64,000 nt of DNA from Sphingomonas sp. LR60 (GTDB lineage: Bacteria; Pseudomonadota; Alphaproteobacteria; Sphingomonadales; Sphingomonadaceae): contig NZ_JASPFK010000001.1 in assembly GCF_036855935.1 (NCBI RefSeq), positions 717,501 through 781,500 on the forward strand, in the 5' to 3' direction. The notes under the pieces are model-generated. The model made no database searches. It was not told the DNA's origin and saw nothing but the letters and a program-made list of their open reading frames with translations. The translations under genes and the position numbers were made by a program. Numbering within the stretch: position 1 is the first letter of the stretch; the number at the start of each line of letters is the position of its first letter. This document shows positions 25,028 through 34,269 of the stretch, piece by piece.

Positions 25028-25545
25028 GCCGCGCCCCTTTGTGCAGGCGCGATCAGCACCGGCAGCGTATTTGCCGCCGCACCAGTGAGTTGCAGCACGT
25101 ACCGACCCGGCGCGAGTCGATAGTCGACGATCTTGCGGATGCCGGTACACGCCGGCCCGTGGCTATGCGCGGCCGACGGAAGGGCGCGTCCGCCGCGTAC
25201 CACCTCGATCCACGCCGGAGCGCCGAGCGCGATCCGGTACGTGCCGGGGCGAAGTATCTGGAACAGCGCCATTCCCGCGTTGGTCCCGGTGCCCAGCTCG
25301 CGCGTCGGCGGGGCGGCGGGGGCGAGGCGATCGAGCGGGACCAGCCGCAGCTCGGCGGCGCGACCGACCTCGATCACCGGCGCGCTGCGCGTCGCGGCGC
25401 CAGCCTCCAGCGCGACCCGCGTGCTCCAGCTTTCCAGCCCGATCGGCATCGCCGGGCGCACGGCGGTGCAGGATGGCTCCGGCGCGGGCAGGTCCTGCGC
25501 GGAAAATGGCGCTGACGCGAGCAGCAGGGACAAGGCGAACGACAT
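25024..25545 (-). CDS. Secreted protein of unknown function, 173 aa
   Basis: I do not recognise the family. A signal peptide (MSFALSLLLASAPFSAQDLP) precedes a domain that looks beta-rich (GTYRIALGAPAWIEVVRGG, LAPGRYVLQLTGAAANTLPV) with a histidine- and cysteine-containing stretch, SAAHSHGPACTGIRK. Two cysteines in the mature part could pair. The gene overlaps the cyclophilin start by ATGA, and so is likely cotranslated with it; a periplasmic role is therefore probable. Confidence 0.75.
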   Translation of the reverse strand: MSFALSLLLASAPFSAQDLPAPEPSCTAVRPAMPIGLESWSTRVALEAGAATRSAPVIEVGRAAELRLVPLDRLAPAAPPTRELGTGTNAGMALFQILRPGTYRIALGAPAWIEVVRGGRALPSAAHSHGPACTGIRKIVDYRLAPGRYVLQLTGAAANTLPVLIAPAQRGAA

Positions 25546-25687
25546 TCTTCAGCTCCGATGATGCCGTTCCATACCTTTCCGCACGCTTCGCCACCAGCCC
25601 GGTGTTCGATCCGGAAGGCAACCAACCGCCGGCTTGCCGGGTTCAGCCGAAACGTGCAGCTTTACGCCATCGAGAGGGAGAGCGACG

Positions 25688-26026
25688 ATGACCGATCAAC
25701 GCAACGACATGGGCCGCGCGGCCGCCGATGCGGCGCAGCAGGCGACCGACCGGCTCCGCAGTTCGGGCCAGCATATGATGGAGAGCGGCCAGACGATCAG
25801 CACCAAGATCCTCGATCAGGTCGAGACCAACACGCAGGAAGCCTTCGCCGCGATGCGCGCCGCCGCGCAAGCCAAGGACCTGTCGCAGGTGATGCAGATC
25901 CAGAGCGATTTCCTGCGCAACCAGGGCCAACGCTCGATGGAGCAGGCGCGCGAGATCGGGCAGCTCATCATGCAATTCGGTCGCGCGGCGGTGTCGCCCG
26001 GCGGCGGGAATGAATCGAACGGCTAA
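25688..26026 (+). CDS. Phasin family protein
   Basis: Granule-associated or stress-related helical protein, 112 aa. The start MTDQRNDMGRAAADAAQQ has GGGAG 7 nt ahead. The whole sequence is helical and Gln/Ala-rich, with the phasin pattern NTQEAFAAMRAAAQAKDLSQ then VMQIQSDFLRNQGQRSMEQA. Phasins coat polyhydroxyalkanoate granules, but many sphingomonad members have no link to PHA and no PHA genes are in this window. It converges on the efflux operon across a family 2 repeat. Confidence 0.85.
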   Translation: MTDQRNDMGRAAADAAQQATDRLRSSGQHMMESGQTISTKILDQVETNTQEAFAAMRAAAQAKDLSQVMQIQSDFLRNQGQRSMEQAREIGQLIMQFGRAAVSPGGGNESNG

Positions 26027-26029
26027 TAC

Positions 26030-26105
26030 GTTAAGGCGAGCGAAGCGAAGCATTCCAGGGCCGGATCAGGACGCCCCGGATTGCGTCGCTACGCTCGCAA
26101 TGACG
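26030..26105. repeat. Dispersed inverted repeat, family 2 (diverged copy)
   Basis: Related to the copies at 22516 and 63821, with changed bases in the left arm (GCGAGCGAAGCGAAGCATTC) and a well-kept right arm (GCTACGCTCGCAATGACG). It lies between the convergent phasin and OMF genes. Confidence 0.85.
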
Positions 26106-26107
26106 AC

Positions 26108-27700
26108 CTAAGGTGTAGTTGGTCCGACCGGCTGACCCACCGGTCGCGGTCCCTGATCGGTCACGTCCAGCAGCGAGTCCCCGCCGAGCGTGCGGTACAA
26201 GGTGACCAGATTGGTCGCGCGCACCAATTGCGTCGCCACCAGCGTCCGTTGCGCCGAATACAATTGCCGCTGCGCATCGAGCGATGTCAGATACGTGTCG
26301 ATCCCGCCGCGATAGCGCGCGTTGGTCAGGTTCAGCGTGTCGACCGCCGCGGTGTAGAAACGCTGATTGGCGGCGAGTTGTTCGGTGATCGTCCCACGTC
26401 GCGCCAGCGCGTCGGACACTTCACGCAAGGCGCTCTGGATCGTCTGCTCGTAACTGGCGAGTGCCGCGTCGCGCTGCGCCACGCTGTAATCGACGTTCGC
26501 GCGTCCCGCGCCGGCGCGGAAGATCGGGTAGCTGGCGTTGGGCGCCACCGACCAGTTGAACGCATCGCCTGAGAACAAGGTACGCAGCGCGGTGCTCGCA
26601 AAGCCGACCAGCCCGGTCAGCGAAATCCGCGGGAATAGCGCAGCGCGCGCCGCACCGATCTCGGCATTGAAGGCGCGCAGCGAATATTCCGCCTGTACCA
26701 CATCGGGACGGCGGAGCAGCACGCCCGAATCGATCCCGGCGGGCAGTTCGCCGATCGTCTGCGCGGCCTGCTCGATCCCCGCCGGTAGCTGCGCCGCGTC
26801 GATCGGCGCGCCGACCAGCAGTTGCAGCGCGTTGACGTCCTGCGCCAGCAACGTGCGCTGCTCGGCGAGATCGGCCTCGGCGGTCGCGAGGATCTGTTCG
26901 GCCTGGCGCACGTCGGTGCGGGGCGACACGCCGCCCTGGCGCCGCGCATCGGTCAACCGCACGCTGGCGCGCGCCGCGACCGCGGTCTGCTCGGCGACGG
27001 TCAGCAGGCTCTTGTCGGCGGCATAGCTGAGCCACGCGCTCGCGATATCGCCGATCAGCGTCAGCCGCGTCGCGCGTGCCGCCGCCTCCTGCGCGAAGTA
27101 GCGCGACAGCGCCGCACCGGTCAGCGAACGGACCCGCCCGAACAGGTCGATCTCGAACGCGGTGACGCCGAGCTGCGCCTGGAAGGTGCTGTTCGATCCG
27201 GAGACGATCGTCGTCCCGCCGGTGCCGGTGCCCGTACCCGTACCGCCAGTGCCGGTGCCCCCGGTTCCGGTCCCGCCGGTTCCCGTGCCACCCGTCCCTG
27301 TGCCGCCCGTGCCCGCGCCGGTCCCGCCGGTGTTGATCCCGGTGTTCACCCCGGACCGGCTGCTCTGGCGATAGCTATAGGCACCCGTCGCGTTGAGCTG
27401 TGGGAACAGGTCGGCGCGCTGGATGCGATATTGCGCGCGGGTCGCCTCGATATTGGCGACCGCGATCCGCAAGTCGCGGTTGTTGACCAGCGCCTGATCG
27501 ATCAGCGCCTGCAACCGCACGTCGCGGAAGACATCGCGATAGGTGACGCTGGGCAGCGCCGCCTCGCTCTGGCGCAGATAGGCGTCACCGACCGGCCATG
27601 ACGTCGGCACCGGCGGGGTGGGGCGGACATAGGTGGGTGCGAGCGAGCAGCCCGCGAGCGCGGCGGAGGCGCAAAGCGCGGCGATCAGGCGAGTCATCAT
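26108..27700 (-). CDS. RND efflux outer-membrane factor, NodT family lipoprotein
   Basis: TolC/OprM-like exit duct of the efflux pump encoded with it, 530 aa. The start at 27700 (MMTRLIAALCASAALAGC) overlaps the pump stop by ATGA and gives a lipoprotein signal with lipobox LAGC. Two OEP repeats follow (QALIDQALVNNRDLRIAVAN, QARRxG-type TDARRQGGVSPRTDVRQAEQ, NLTNARYRGGIDTYLTSLDA). Between the first helix and QLGVTAFEIDLFGRVRSL lies an unusual Gly/Thr tandem repeat (27214-27343), at the place of the first extracellular loop. The protein ends in GQPVGPTTP. Substrate is unknown. Confidence 0.92.
   Translation of the reverse strand: MMTRLIAALCASAALAGCSLAPTYVRPTPPVPTSWPVGDAYLRQSEAALPSVTYRDVFRDVRLQALIDQALVNNRDLRIAVANIEATRAQYRIQRADLFPQLNATGAYSYRQSSRSGVNTGINTGGTGAGTGGTGTGGTGTGGTGTGGTGTGGTGTGTGTGGTTIVSGSNSTFQAQLGVTAFEIDLFGRVRSLTGAALSRYFAQEAAARATRLTLIGDIASAWLSYAADKSLLTVAEQTAVAARASVRLTDARRQGGVSPRTDVRQAEQILATAEADLAEQRTLLAQDVNALQLLVGAPIDAAQLPAGIEQAAQTIGELPAGIDSGVLLRRPDVVQAEYSLRAFNAEIGAARAALFPRISLTGLVGFASTALRTLFSGDAFNWSVAPNASYPIFRAGAGRANVDYSVAQRDAALASYEQTIQSALREVSDALARRGTITEQLAANQRFYTAAVDTLNLTNARYRGGIDTYLTSLDAQRQLYSAQRTLVATQLVRATNLVTLYRTLGGDSLLDVTDQGPRPVGQPVGPTTP
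27214..27343 (-). repeat. In-frame Gly/Thr-rich tandem repeat inside the OMF gene
   Basis: About 15-bp units coding TGGTG repeat five to six times, flanked by more Gly/Thr codons, giving some 40 residues of low-complexity sequence. Repeat number could change by slippage without breaking the frame. Confidence 0.85.
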
Positions 27701-30700
27701 GCCCCTTCCGGCGCGGGCAGCGCGGGCTTGTCGATCGGGCGCGGCAATTGCTTGGGCGCGTCGGGTGCCGCGTGGCCACCACGGTCGTGCGGACCGTCGT
27801 CGTCCGGGCCGGCATCGGGGCTGGGATCGGCACCGCGTCGCAGCCCCTTCCAACCATCGCGGAAGCCACGCCGCACCAGCACGAAGAACAATGGGATGTA
27901 GAAGATCGCCAGCACCGTTGCGGTGATCATTCCGCCGATCACCGACGTGCCGATCGCGATCCGGCTGTTCGCGCCCGCGCCGGTCGAGATCGCCAGCGGC
28001 AGCACGCCGAAGATGAAGGCGAGACTGGTCATCAGGATCGGGCGCAGACGGATCCGTGCGGCATCCAGCGCGGCGTCGATCACGCGCTTGCCCTTTTTCT
28101 CCTCCTGCTCGGCAAATTCGATCATCAGGATCGCGTTCTTCGCCGCGAGCCCCATCGTCGTCAGCAATCCGATCTGCAGATAGACGTCGTTGACCAGCCC
28201 ACGCAGCGTCGTGAACAGGATCGCACCGATCAGCCCGAGCGGGATCACGAGCAGCACCGCGAACGGGATCGACCAGCTTTCGTACAGCGCGGCGAGGCAT
28301 AGGAAGACGACGAGGATCGACAGCCCGTACAGCAACGGCGCCTGACCTGACGACAGCCGCTCCTGGAACGACAGACCCGCCCAGGACACGCTGGTGCCCG
28401 GCACTTGCCCCGCCAGTTCCTCGATCCGCGCCATCGCGTCGCCCGAGCTCTTGCCCTCGGCCGCCGCACCCTGGAATTCGTAGGACGGAATGCCGTTGAA
28501 GCGCGACAGCGTCACCGGCGCCTGGCTCCAGCCGATCTGCGAGAAAGCCGCGAACGGCACCATCTGCCCGTTCGATCCGCGCACGAACCATTGATTGAGG
28601 TCGGTCGGCGCGGCGCGATACGGCGCATCGCCCTGCACGAAGACACGCTTGACGCGTCCGCGGTCGACAAAGTCGTTGACGTAGCGGCCACCCCAGGCGG
28701 TCGACAGCGTGGTGTTGACATCGGCCTGCGTCAGACCGAGCGCGGCGAGCTTCTGCTGGTCGATGTCGATCTTCAGCGTCGGCGTATCGGGCAATTCGGT
28801 CAGCCGCACCGACGCGAGCACAGGATCGGCGTTGGCGGCGGCGAGCAACTTGTCCTTGGCCGCGCCGAATTGCTCCTGCGTCAGCCCGCCGGAATTCTGC
28901 AATTCCATCGTGAAGCCGTTCGACTGGCCCAGACCGCGCACCGCCGGTGGCACCAGCGCGAACACGCGCGCATCGCGCAGGCCGCGGAACGCCGCCGAGG
29001 CGCGCGCGACGATCGCATCGGCGGTATTCTCCTTGCCCTTGCGATCGTCCCACGGCGCGAGGTTGACGAAGCCCTGGCCGGTGTTCTGGCCGCTCGCACC
29101 GCCGCCGCCACCGCCGCTGACCGTGAACATCGCGCGGACGTTCTTGCCTTCGCTGGTGGCGAGATAATCCTCGACCTTGTGCTGCACATCCTCGGTACGC
29201 GAACGGGTGGCGCCGGCGGGCAGCTGGAATTGCACCAGCGCCGATCCCTGATCCTCGGTGGGCAGGAAGCCGGTCGGCATCCGCAGGAACAGCACCGCCA
29301 GCAAAGCGACCGTCAGCAGATAGATCAGCAGGAACAACGCCTTGCGGTCGATCACGCGGCGCACGCCCGCGACGTAGCGCGCCACTCCGCGATCGAAGGT
29401 GTTGTTGAAGCCATCGCGGGCGCGCTCAAGCCCGTGCGCGACGCGCGGGAACTTGCGGCCGATCCAGCTTTCCTCGATCGGGTCGCCGTGCTGGTCGTGC
29501 GTCTGCTTGAGCAAGGTCGCGGTCAGCGCGGGCGACAGGATGACGGCGACCAGCACCGACAGCACCATCGCCGAGACGATCGTCAGCGAGAACTGCCGAT
29601 AGATCACACCGGTGGACCCGCCGAAGAACGCCATCGGCATGAACACCGCCGACAGCACCAGCGCGATCGCGACCAGGGCGACCGTAATCTCCTTCATCGA
29701 CTCGATCGTCGCTTCGCGCGGGGTCATGCCGGGGTTTTCCTCCAGCAGTCGCTCGACGTTTTCGACGACGACGATCGCGTCATCGACCAGCAGGCCGATT
29801 GCGAGCACCAGCCCGAACAGGGTCAGCGTGTTGATCGAGAAGCCCGCGACATAGAAGACCGCGAACGTGCCCAGCAGCACCACCGGCACCGCGATCGCCG
29901 GCACCAGGGTCGCGCGCCAGCTTTGCAGGAACACGAACATGACGATGACGACGAGGATGATCGCCTCGATCAGCGTCTTGACCACTTCCTCGATCGACAG
30001 CTTGATGAAGTCGGTCGTGTCGTTGGCGAAGGCATAGGTAAGCCCGGCCGGGAACGCCTTCGACGCCTGCTCCACCTGCGCCTTGACCAGTTCGGCGGTC
30101 TTGAGCGCGTCGGCACCGGGCGCCAGCAGCACGGCGATGCCCGCACCGGGGTGGCGGTTGACGCGGCTGAACGCATTGTAGCTTTCCGCGCCCAGTTCGA
30201 TCCGGCCGATATCGGCGAGGCGGACCGTGCCGCCGTCCTGCTCGGTCTTCAGGATGATCTTGGCGAACTGGTCGGGGGTCTGGAGCCGCGATTGCGCGGT
30301 GACGACCGCGTTGAGCATCTGCGTCGCGGGGCTCGGCTGCCCGCCGATCTCGCCCGCCGCGACTTCGGTATTCTGGTTCTGAATCGCGGTGATGACGTCG
30401 CCCGGCATCAACTGGTAGCTGTTGAGCTTGGCGGGATCGAGCCAGATGCGCATCGCATATTGCGAGCCGAACACGTTGGTGTCGCCGACGCCCTTGGTAC
30501 GGCCGAGCGGGTCCTGCAGGTTGCTGACCAGATAGTCCGAGACGTCCTGATTGGTCAGCTTGTCGGTGGTGTCATAGACGCCGACGATCAACAGGAAGTC
30601 GGGGTTCGACTTGCGGACCACCAAACCCTGTTGCTGGACCTGCTGCGGCAGGCGGCTCAGCGATTGCTGGACCTGGTTCTGGACCTGCACCTGCGCGATG

Positions 30701-31002
30701 TCGGGATCGGTGCCCTTGTCGAACGTGGCGGTGATCGTCACCGACCCGCGGCTGGACGAACTCGACTGGAAATACAGCAGTCCGTCGATGCCGGTCAGTT
30801 GCTGCTCGATGACCTGCGTGACGCTGTTCTGGATCGTCTGTGCGTTCGCGCCGGGGAAGGTGGCGCGGATCGAGACCTGTGGCGGCGCGACGTCGGGATA
30901 TTGCGCGATCGGCAGCGACAGGATCGCGCCGACCCCGGCCAGCATGACGATGATGGCCAGCACCCATGCGAAGATGGGGCGGTCGATAAAGATGCGGGAC
31001 AT
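27697..31002 (-). CDS. RND multidrug efflux permease, HAE1 (AcrB/MexB) family
   Basis: Inner-membrane proton-driven pump, 1101 aa. The N-terminus MSRIFIDRPIFAWVLAIIVM and the two repeated six-helix halves with large periplasmic loops are typical of the HAE1 class. The proton-relay region of helix 4 reads GLLVDDAIVVVENVERL, with the conserved Asp pair; the later motif GLAAKNAILMIEFA is also present. The protein is about 50 residues longer than AcrB owing to a charged, Pro-rich cytoplasmic tail after VRRGFRDGWKGLRR. It lies 44 bp after the adaptor gene and overlaps the OMF gene, forming a complete tripartite pump. Substrates cannot be told. Confidence 0.97.
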   Translation of the reverse strand: MSRIFIDRPIFAWVLAIIVMLAGVGAILSLPIAQYPDVAPPQVSIRATFPGANAQTIQNSVTQVIEQQLTGIDGLLYFQSSSSSRGSVTITATFDKGTDPDIAQVQVQNQVQQSLSRLPQQVQQQGLVVRKSNPDFLLIVGVYDTTDKLTNQDVSDYLVSNLQDPLGRTKGVGDTNVFGSQYAMRIWLDPAKLNSYQLMPGDVITAIQNQNTEVAAGEIGGQPSPATQMLNAVVTAQSRLQTPDQFAKIILKTEQDGGTVRLADIGRIELGAESYNAFSRVNRHPGAGIAVLLAPGADALKTAELVKAQVEQASKAFPAGLTYAFANDTTDFIKLSIEEVVKTLIEAIILVVIVMFVFLQSWRATLVPAIAVPVVLLGTFAVFYVAGFSINTLTLFGLVLAIGLLVDDAIVVVENVERLLEENPGMTPREATIESMKEITVALVAIALVLSAVFMPMAFFGGSTGVIYRQFSLTIVSAMVLSVLVAVILSPALTATLLKQTHDQHGDPIEESWIGRKFPRVAHGLERARDGFNNTFDRGVARYVAGVRRVIDRKALFLLIYLLTVALLAVLFLRMPTGFLPTEDQGSALVQFQLPAGATRSRTEDVQHKVEDYLATSEGKNVRAMFTVSGGGGGGASGQNTGQGFVNLAPWDDRKGKENTADAIVARASAAFRGLRDARVFALVPPAVRGLGQSNGFTMELQNSGGLTQEQFGAAKDKLLAAANADPVLASVRLTELPDTPTLKIDIDQQKLAALGLTQADVNTTLSTAWGGRYVNDFVDRGRVKRVFVQGDAPYRAAPTDLNQWFVRGSNGQMVPFAAFSQIGWSQAPVTLSRFNGIPSYEFQGAAAEGKSSGDAMARIEELAGQVPGTSVSWAGLSFQERLSSGQAPLLYGLSILVVFLCLAALYESWSIPFAVLLVIPLGLIGAILFTTLRGLVNDVYLQIGLLTTMGLAAKNAILMIEFAEQEEKKGKRVIDAALDAARIRLRPILMTSLAFIFGVLPLAISTGAGANSRIAIGTSVIGGMITATVLAIFYIPLFFVLVRRGFRDGWKGLRRGADPSPDAGPDDDGPHDRGGHAAPDAPKQLPRPIDKPALPAPEGA

Positions 31003-31046
31003 GCCGGCTTAGCCCGCCTTGCCTTGACCGCCACCGGATTGTTTCT

Positions 31047-32255
31047 TCATTTCCTCAGGGAAGGCGCCTTCACCGGTTGCGGCGCATTGGCGGGCACCGC
31101 GCGGATCTGTGCGCCGGGACGCAGGTTGGCGAGGCCCTGCGTGATGATCTTCTCGCCGGGCTTCAGCCCGTCGGTGACCACCCAATAGGCGCCCTGCGTG
31201 CGATCGGCCTTGATGTTGCGCTGTTCTGCCTTGCCGTTCGCACCGACGACGAACAGCGTCGCATTGCCCTTGGCATCGCGGCTGATCGCGGGTTGCGGCA
31301 CGAGGAAGGCGTTGTTCAGGATCGACTGCGCGAACTCGGCGCGGACGAACATGCCCGGCAGCAGCAGGCCCTGCGGGTTCGCGAACCGCGCGCGCAGCGT
31401 CACCGTCCCGGTGCTCGGGTCGACGACGACTTCGGCGAATTCGACCGTCCCCTTGATCCCGTAGTCGCTGCCGTCCTCCAGCTTCAGCGTCACCTCGGCA
31501 CGCGTCGGGGCGGCGCCGCCCCCGGCCAGCGCGCGGCGCAGCGCGAGCAGGTTGGTGCTCGATTGCTGGATATCGACGAAGATCGGATCGAGCTGCTGGA
31601 TCGTTGCCAGCGGATCGGCCTGCGTCGCGCTGACCAGGGCGCCGACCGTAAACAGCGACCGCCCGATCCGCCCGGTGATCGGGGCGGGAACGGTGGTGAA
31701 TCGCAGGTTGACGCGCGCACTGTCGAGCTGCGCGCTGTTCACGCCGATCTGCGCCGACGCCTGCCGCTGCTGCGCGACCGCGTCGGTGTAGTCCTGTGCG
31801 CTGATCGCCTCCATCTCGGCGAGCGGCTTGTAGCGATCGGCGCGGATCTTGGCGGCGCTGAAGGTCGCCTGCGCATTGGCGACATTGGCCTGCGCCTGAT
31901 TGGCGGCAGCGCGGTAGAGCGAGGGGTCGATCTGGTAGAGCGGCTGCCCGCGCTTCACCAGCGCGCCCTCGGTGAAGAAGCGCTTCTGGATCACGCCGGT
32001 GATCTGCGGGCGGACCTGCGAGCTTTCGTAGGCGACGGTACGGCCGGGCAGTTCGCTGATCGTCGGCACCGCGGTCGGTTGCACCACGACATAGCCGACC
32101 GTCGTTGGTCCGCCGCCGGGGCCGCCTGCGCCGCCTTTGCCCTTCGCCTGTCCGCTGTCGCTGCCACCGCCGCAGGCGGACAAGGCAATTGCCGCCGCAA
32201 GGCTCGCCAGCCCGGCCGCGGCGCGCATCCGCCGTACCATCAAACGTTCTGTCAC
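31047..32255 (-). CDS. RND efflux periplasmic adaptor (MFP), AcrA/MexA-like lipoprotein
   Basis: Links the pump to the outer-membrane factor, 402 aa. The signal peptide ends in a lipobox (AIALSAC), followed by a Gly-rich linker. Domain order is as expected: beta-barrel/lipoyl half (VAYESSQVRPQITGVIQKRFF), helical hairpin (about 110-170), second lipoyl half (FTTVPAPITGRIGRSLFTVG), and membrane-proximal domain. The motif GALVKRGQPLYQIDP is typical. First gene of the MFP-RND-OMF operon. The start at 32255 could instead be the ATG six codons later. A palindrome 54-78 bp upstream may be the operator. Confidence 0.95.
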   Translation of the reverse strand: MTERLMVRRMRAAAGLASLAAAIALSACGGGSDSGQAKGKGGAGGPGGGPTTVGYVVVQPTAVPTISELPGRTVAYESSQVRPQITGVIQKRFFTEGALVKRGQPLYQIDPSLYRAAANQAQANVANAQATFSAAKIRADRYKPLAEMEAISAQDYTDAVAQQRQASAQIGVNSAQLDSARVNLRFTTVPAPITGRIGRSLFTVGALVSATQADPLATIQQLDPIFVDIQQSSTNLLALRRALAGGGAAPTRAEVTLKLEDGSDYGIKGTVEFAEVVVDPSTGTVTLRARFANPQGLLLPGMFVRAEFAQSILNNAFLVPQPAISRDAKGNATLFVVGANGKAEQRNIKADRTQGAYWVVTDGLKPGEKIITQGLANLRPGAQIRAVPANAPQPVKAPSLRK

Positions 32256-32308
32256 TTTATGCCTTGTCCGACCGCGGGGTTGCCGATGGGCTAAGCGCTA
32301 TTTGTCGC

Positions 32309-32333
32309 AAATGTTTCGCACCGGCGAACATTT
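32309..32333. promoter_or_regulatory. Palindrome upstream of the efflux operon, candidate TetR-type operator
   Basis: AAATGTTTCGC ... GCGAACATTT with a 4-nt centre, near-perfect except one extra T. It lies in the 83-bp gap between the adaptor gene and the enoyl-CoA hydratase, where the pump promoter must be. AcrR/TtgR-like repressors use operators of this size and AT content, but no tetR gene is adjacent. Confidence 0.45.
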
Positions 32334-32338
32334 ATTCA

Positions 32339-33106
32339 TCAGCCGCGGCGGAATTGTCCCGGTCGCCGCTCGGCCACCGCGCGCAAACCCTCCTTGAAAT
32401 CATCGGTTTGCATCAAACGATCCTGCTCGGCGCGCTCATGCTCGGTCCGCTCGCGCACCGCTTCGGCCAGCCCGGTGCGCAGCGTCGCGCGGGTCGCCTC
32501 GACCGCGAGCGGCGCATTGGCGGCGATTTCGGCGGCCAGCGCCTGCGCGGCGGTGCGCGAGTCGGCGGCGATCTGGTCGACCAACCCGAAGCGCAGCGCC
32601 TCGTCGGCCTTCACCCGCCGCCCGGTCAGCAGCATCAGGCTGGCGTGCTGCTCGCCGATCACGCGCGGCAAGGTCAGGCTGATCCCGAAACCGGCATGGA
32701 AGCCGAGCGTCACGAAATTCGCCGAGAACTTCGCCTCGGGTGCGGCGACGCGGAAGTCGGCGACCAGTGCGAGCCCGAGCCCGGCCCCGACCGCCGCACC
32801 CTGGACCGCAGCGACGATCGGCTTCTTCGCCGAGAACAGCCGGTAGGCGCCACGATAGAGCGCGGGGGTCTCGCTCTCGCCCTGCTCGTCGACCAGGGGC
32901 TTGTCGCCGGTCAGGTCGGCCCCGCCGCAGAACACGCGCCCCTCGGTCGCCAGCACCACCGCGCGCACCTCGGCGTCGGCGTCCAGCTCGTCGAGCACAT
33001 CGGCCAGCGCATGGATCAGCGCGGCGTTGACGTGGTTGTGCGGCGGGCGGTCGATCACGACGGTCGCGACATGCCCCTCGCGGGTGACGGACAGATGCTG
33101 TTTCAT
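32339..33106 (-). CDS. Enoyl-CoA hydratase/isomerase family protein
   Basis: Crotonase-fold enzyme, likely hydrating an enoyl-CoA, 255 aa. The start at 33106 (MKQHLSVTREGHVATV) overlaps the acyl-CoA dehydrogenase stop by ATGA. The oxyanion-hole motifs are RVFCGGADL and AAVQGAAVGAGLGLAL. The first catalytic Glu of true hydratases (GALNALC/NE region) is not clear: the second half reads KFSANFVTLGFHAGFG, where one catalytic residue is a His rather than the usual Glu. Isomerase or lyase activity is therefore possible. Pairing with an acyl-CoA dehydrogenase indicates beta-oxidation of some acyl-CoA. Confidence 0.88.
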   Translation of the reverse strand: MKQHLSVTREGHVATVVIDRPPHNHVNAALIHALADVLDELDADAEVRAVVLATEGRVFCGGADLTGDKPLVDEQGESETPALYRGAYRLFSAKKPIVAAVQGAAVGAGLGLALVADFRVAAPEAKFSANFVTLGFHAGFGISLTLPRVIGEQHASLMLLTGRRVKADEALRFGLVDQIAADSRTAAQALAAEIAANAPLAVEATRATLRTGLAEAVRERTEHERAEQDRLMQTDDFKEGLRAVAERRPGQFRRG

Positions 33107-34269
33107 GCGCGGGTTCCCAGAAGGTTGCGGGCCACGACCCAATTGTGGATCTCGGTCGGGCCGTCGTAGATCCGCATCAGGCGGATGCGCGCCGCCATCT
33201 GCGCCAGCGGCAACTCGCGGGTCATACCCATCGCGCCGAACGCCTGCATGACATGGTCGAGCACCTCCCACGCCATCTCCAGCGCGAAGCTCTTGAGCAT
33301 CGACACCTCGGTCCGCGCGTCGCGGCCCTGATCGATCTTCCACGCGCAATCATAGGCCATCAATCGTGCGGCATGGATGCGGATCGCGGCATCGGCGACC
33401 CAGTTCTGCACCGTTTGCCGCTCGCTCAGCGGCTTGCCGAACGTCGTGCGCTGCGGCGCATAATCGATCAGCATGTCGAGCGCACGCGCGGCCATCCCGA
33501 TCGCATTCGCCGCCATCTCGGCACGGCGCGTGTTGAGGCGAAGCTGCATCGGCGCGAAGCCTTGCCCCTCGGTCCCGAGCAACTTCCACCCCGGTACGCG
33601 GCAATCGTCGAGCGCGACCTCATAGGTGGTCTCGCCGCCGATCATCGGGATCGGGCGCACCACCGAGAAGCCCGGCGCGTCGCGATCGACCAGGAACGCG
33701 CTCATCCCGCCACGCTGGCGCTTTTCCTTGTCGGTGACGGCGATGACGATCGTGAAGTCGGCGCGATCGGCCTTGGTGATCCAGATCTTGCGCCCGTTGA
33801 GCACCCAATCGTCGCCGTCGCGCACGGCGGTGGTCTTCATGCCCGCCGGATCGGAGCCGGCGCCCGGCTCCGAAATGCCGATCGCCGAGATCGTCTCGCC
33901 GCGCACATACGGGGCGAGGTACGCCTCGCGCTGGCGATCGTCGACGGTCGCGGCGAGCATTCGCAGGTTCGGGCTGTCGGGCGGCAGCGTCCACGGCACG
34001 ATCGTCCGTCCCAGCGCCTCGTTGACCGCGACCATCGCCACCGCGGGCAGGTCGGTCCCGCCGACGTCGGCCGGCGCATCCAGCCCCCACAAGCCCAGTT
34101 CGCGCGAGACGCGATCGACATTGCCGCGCTCGTCGGCGGTCAATTCCAGCCCGTGCCCGGTGGCATCGCGCTCCAGCAGGCCGTTCTCCAGCGGCACCAG
34201 TTCGTCATCGACGAAGCGCCGCACCAGCTCGGCGATCATGCGGTGATCGTCGTCCAGATCGAAATTCAT
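33103..34269 (-). CDS. Acyl-CoA dehydrogenase
   Basis: FAD enzyme that oxidises an acyl-CoA to the enoyl-CoA, feeding the hydratase next to it. The 388 residues show the three-domain family layout. Motifs: GISEPGAGSDPAGMKTTAV (FAD and substrate contact), WVLNGRKIWITKADRADF, and the C-terminal DHVMQAFGAMGMTRELPL with IYDGPTEIHNWVVARNLLG. Chain-length specificity cannot be judged. The gene is divergent from tamA. The 293 bp between them are noncoding and contain loosely palindromic sequence near 34345-34445 (GTCATACCGGAC ... GTCCAGGGTGAC), possibly a degraded dispersed repeat, and the tamA promoter. Confidence 0.93.
   Translation of the reverse strand: MNFDLDDDHRMIAELVRRFVDDELVPLENGLLERDATGHGLELTADERGNVDRVSRELGLWGLDAPADVGGTDLPAVAMVAVNEALGRTIVPWTLPPDSPNLRMLAATVDDRQREAYLAPYVRGETISAIGISEPGAGSDPAGMKTTAVRDGDDWVLNGRKIWITKADRADFTIVIAVTDKEKRQRGGMSAFLVDRDAPGFSVVRPIPMIGGETTYEVALDDCRVPGWKLLGTEGQGFAPMQLRLNTRRAEMAANAIGMAARALDMLIDYAPQRTTFGKPLSERQTVQNWVADAAIRIHAARLMAYDCAWKIDQGRDARTEVSMLKSFALEMAWEVLDHVMQAFGAMGMTRELPLAQMAARIRLMRIYDGPTEIHNWVVARNLLGTRA

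Noticed and set aside
26108..29053. Long minus-strand ORF apparently fusing RND sequence to the OMF
   Set aside because: The part before MMTRLIAALC is the pump gene read in a wrong frame. The OMF start at 27700 has a lipobox and an ATGA overlap.
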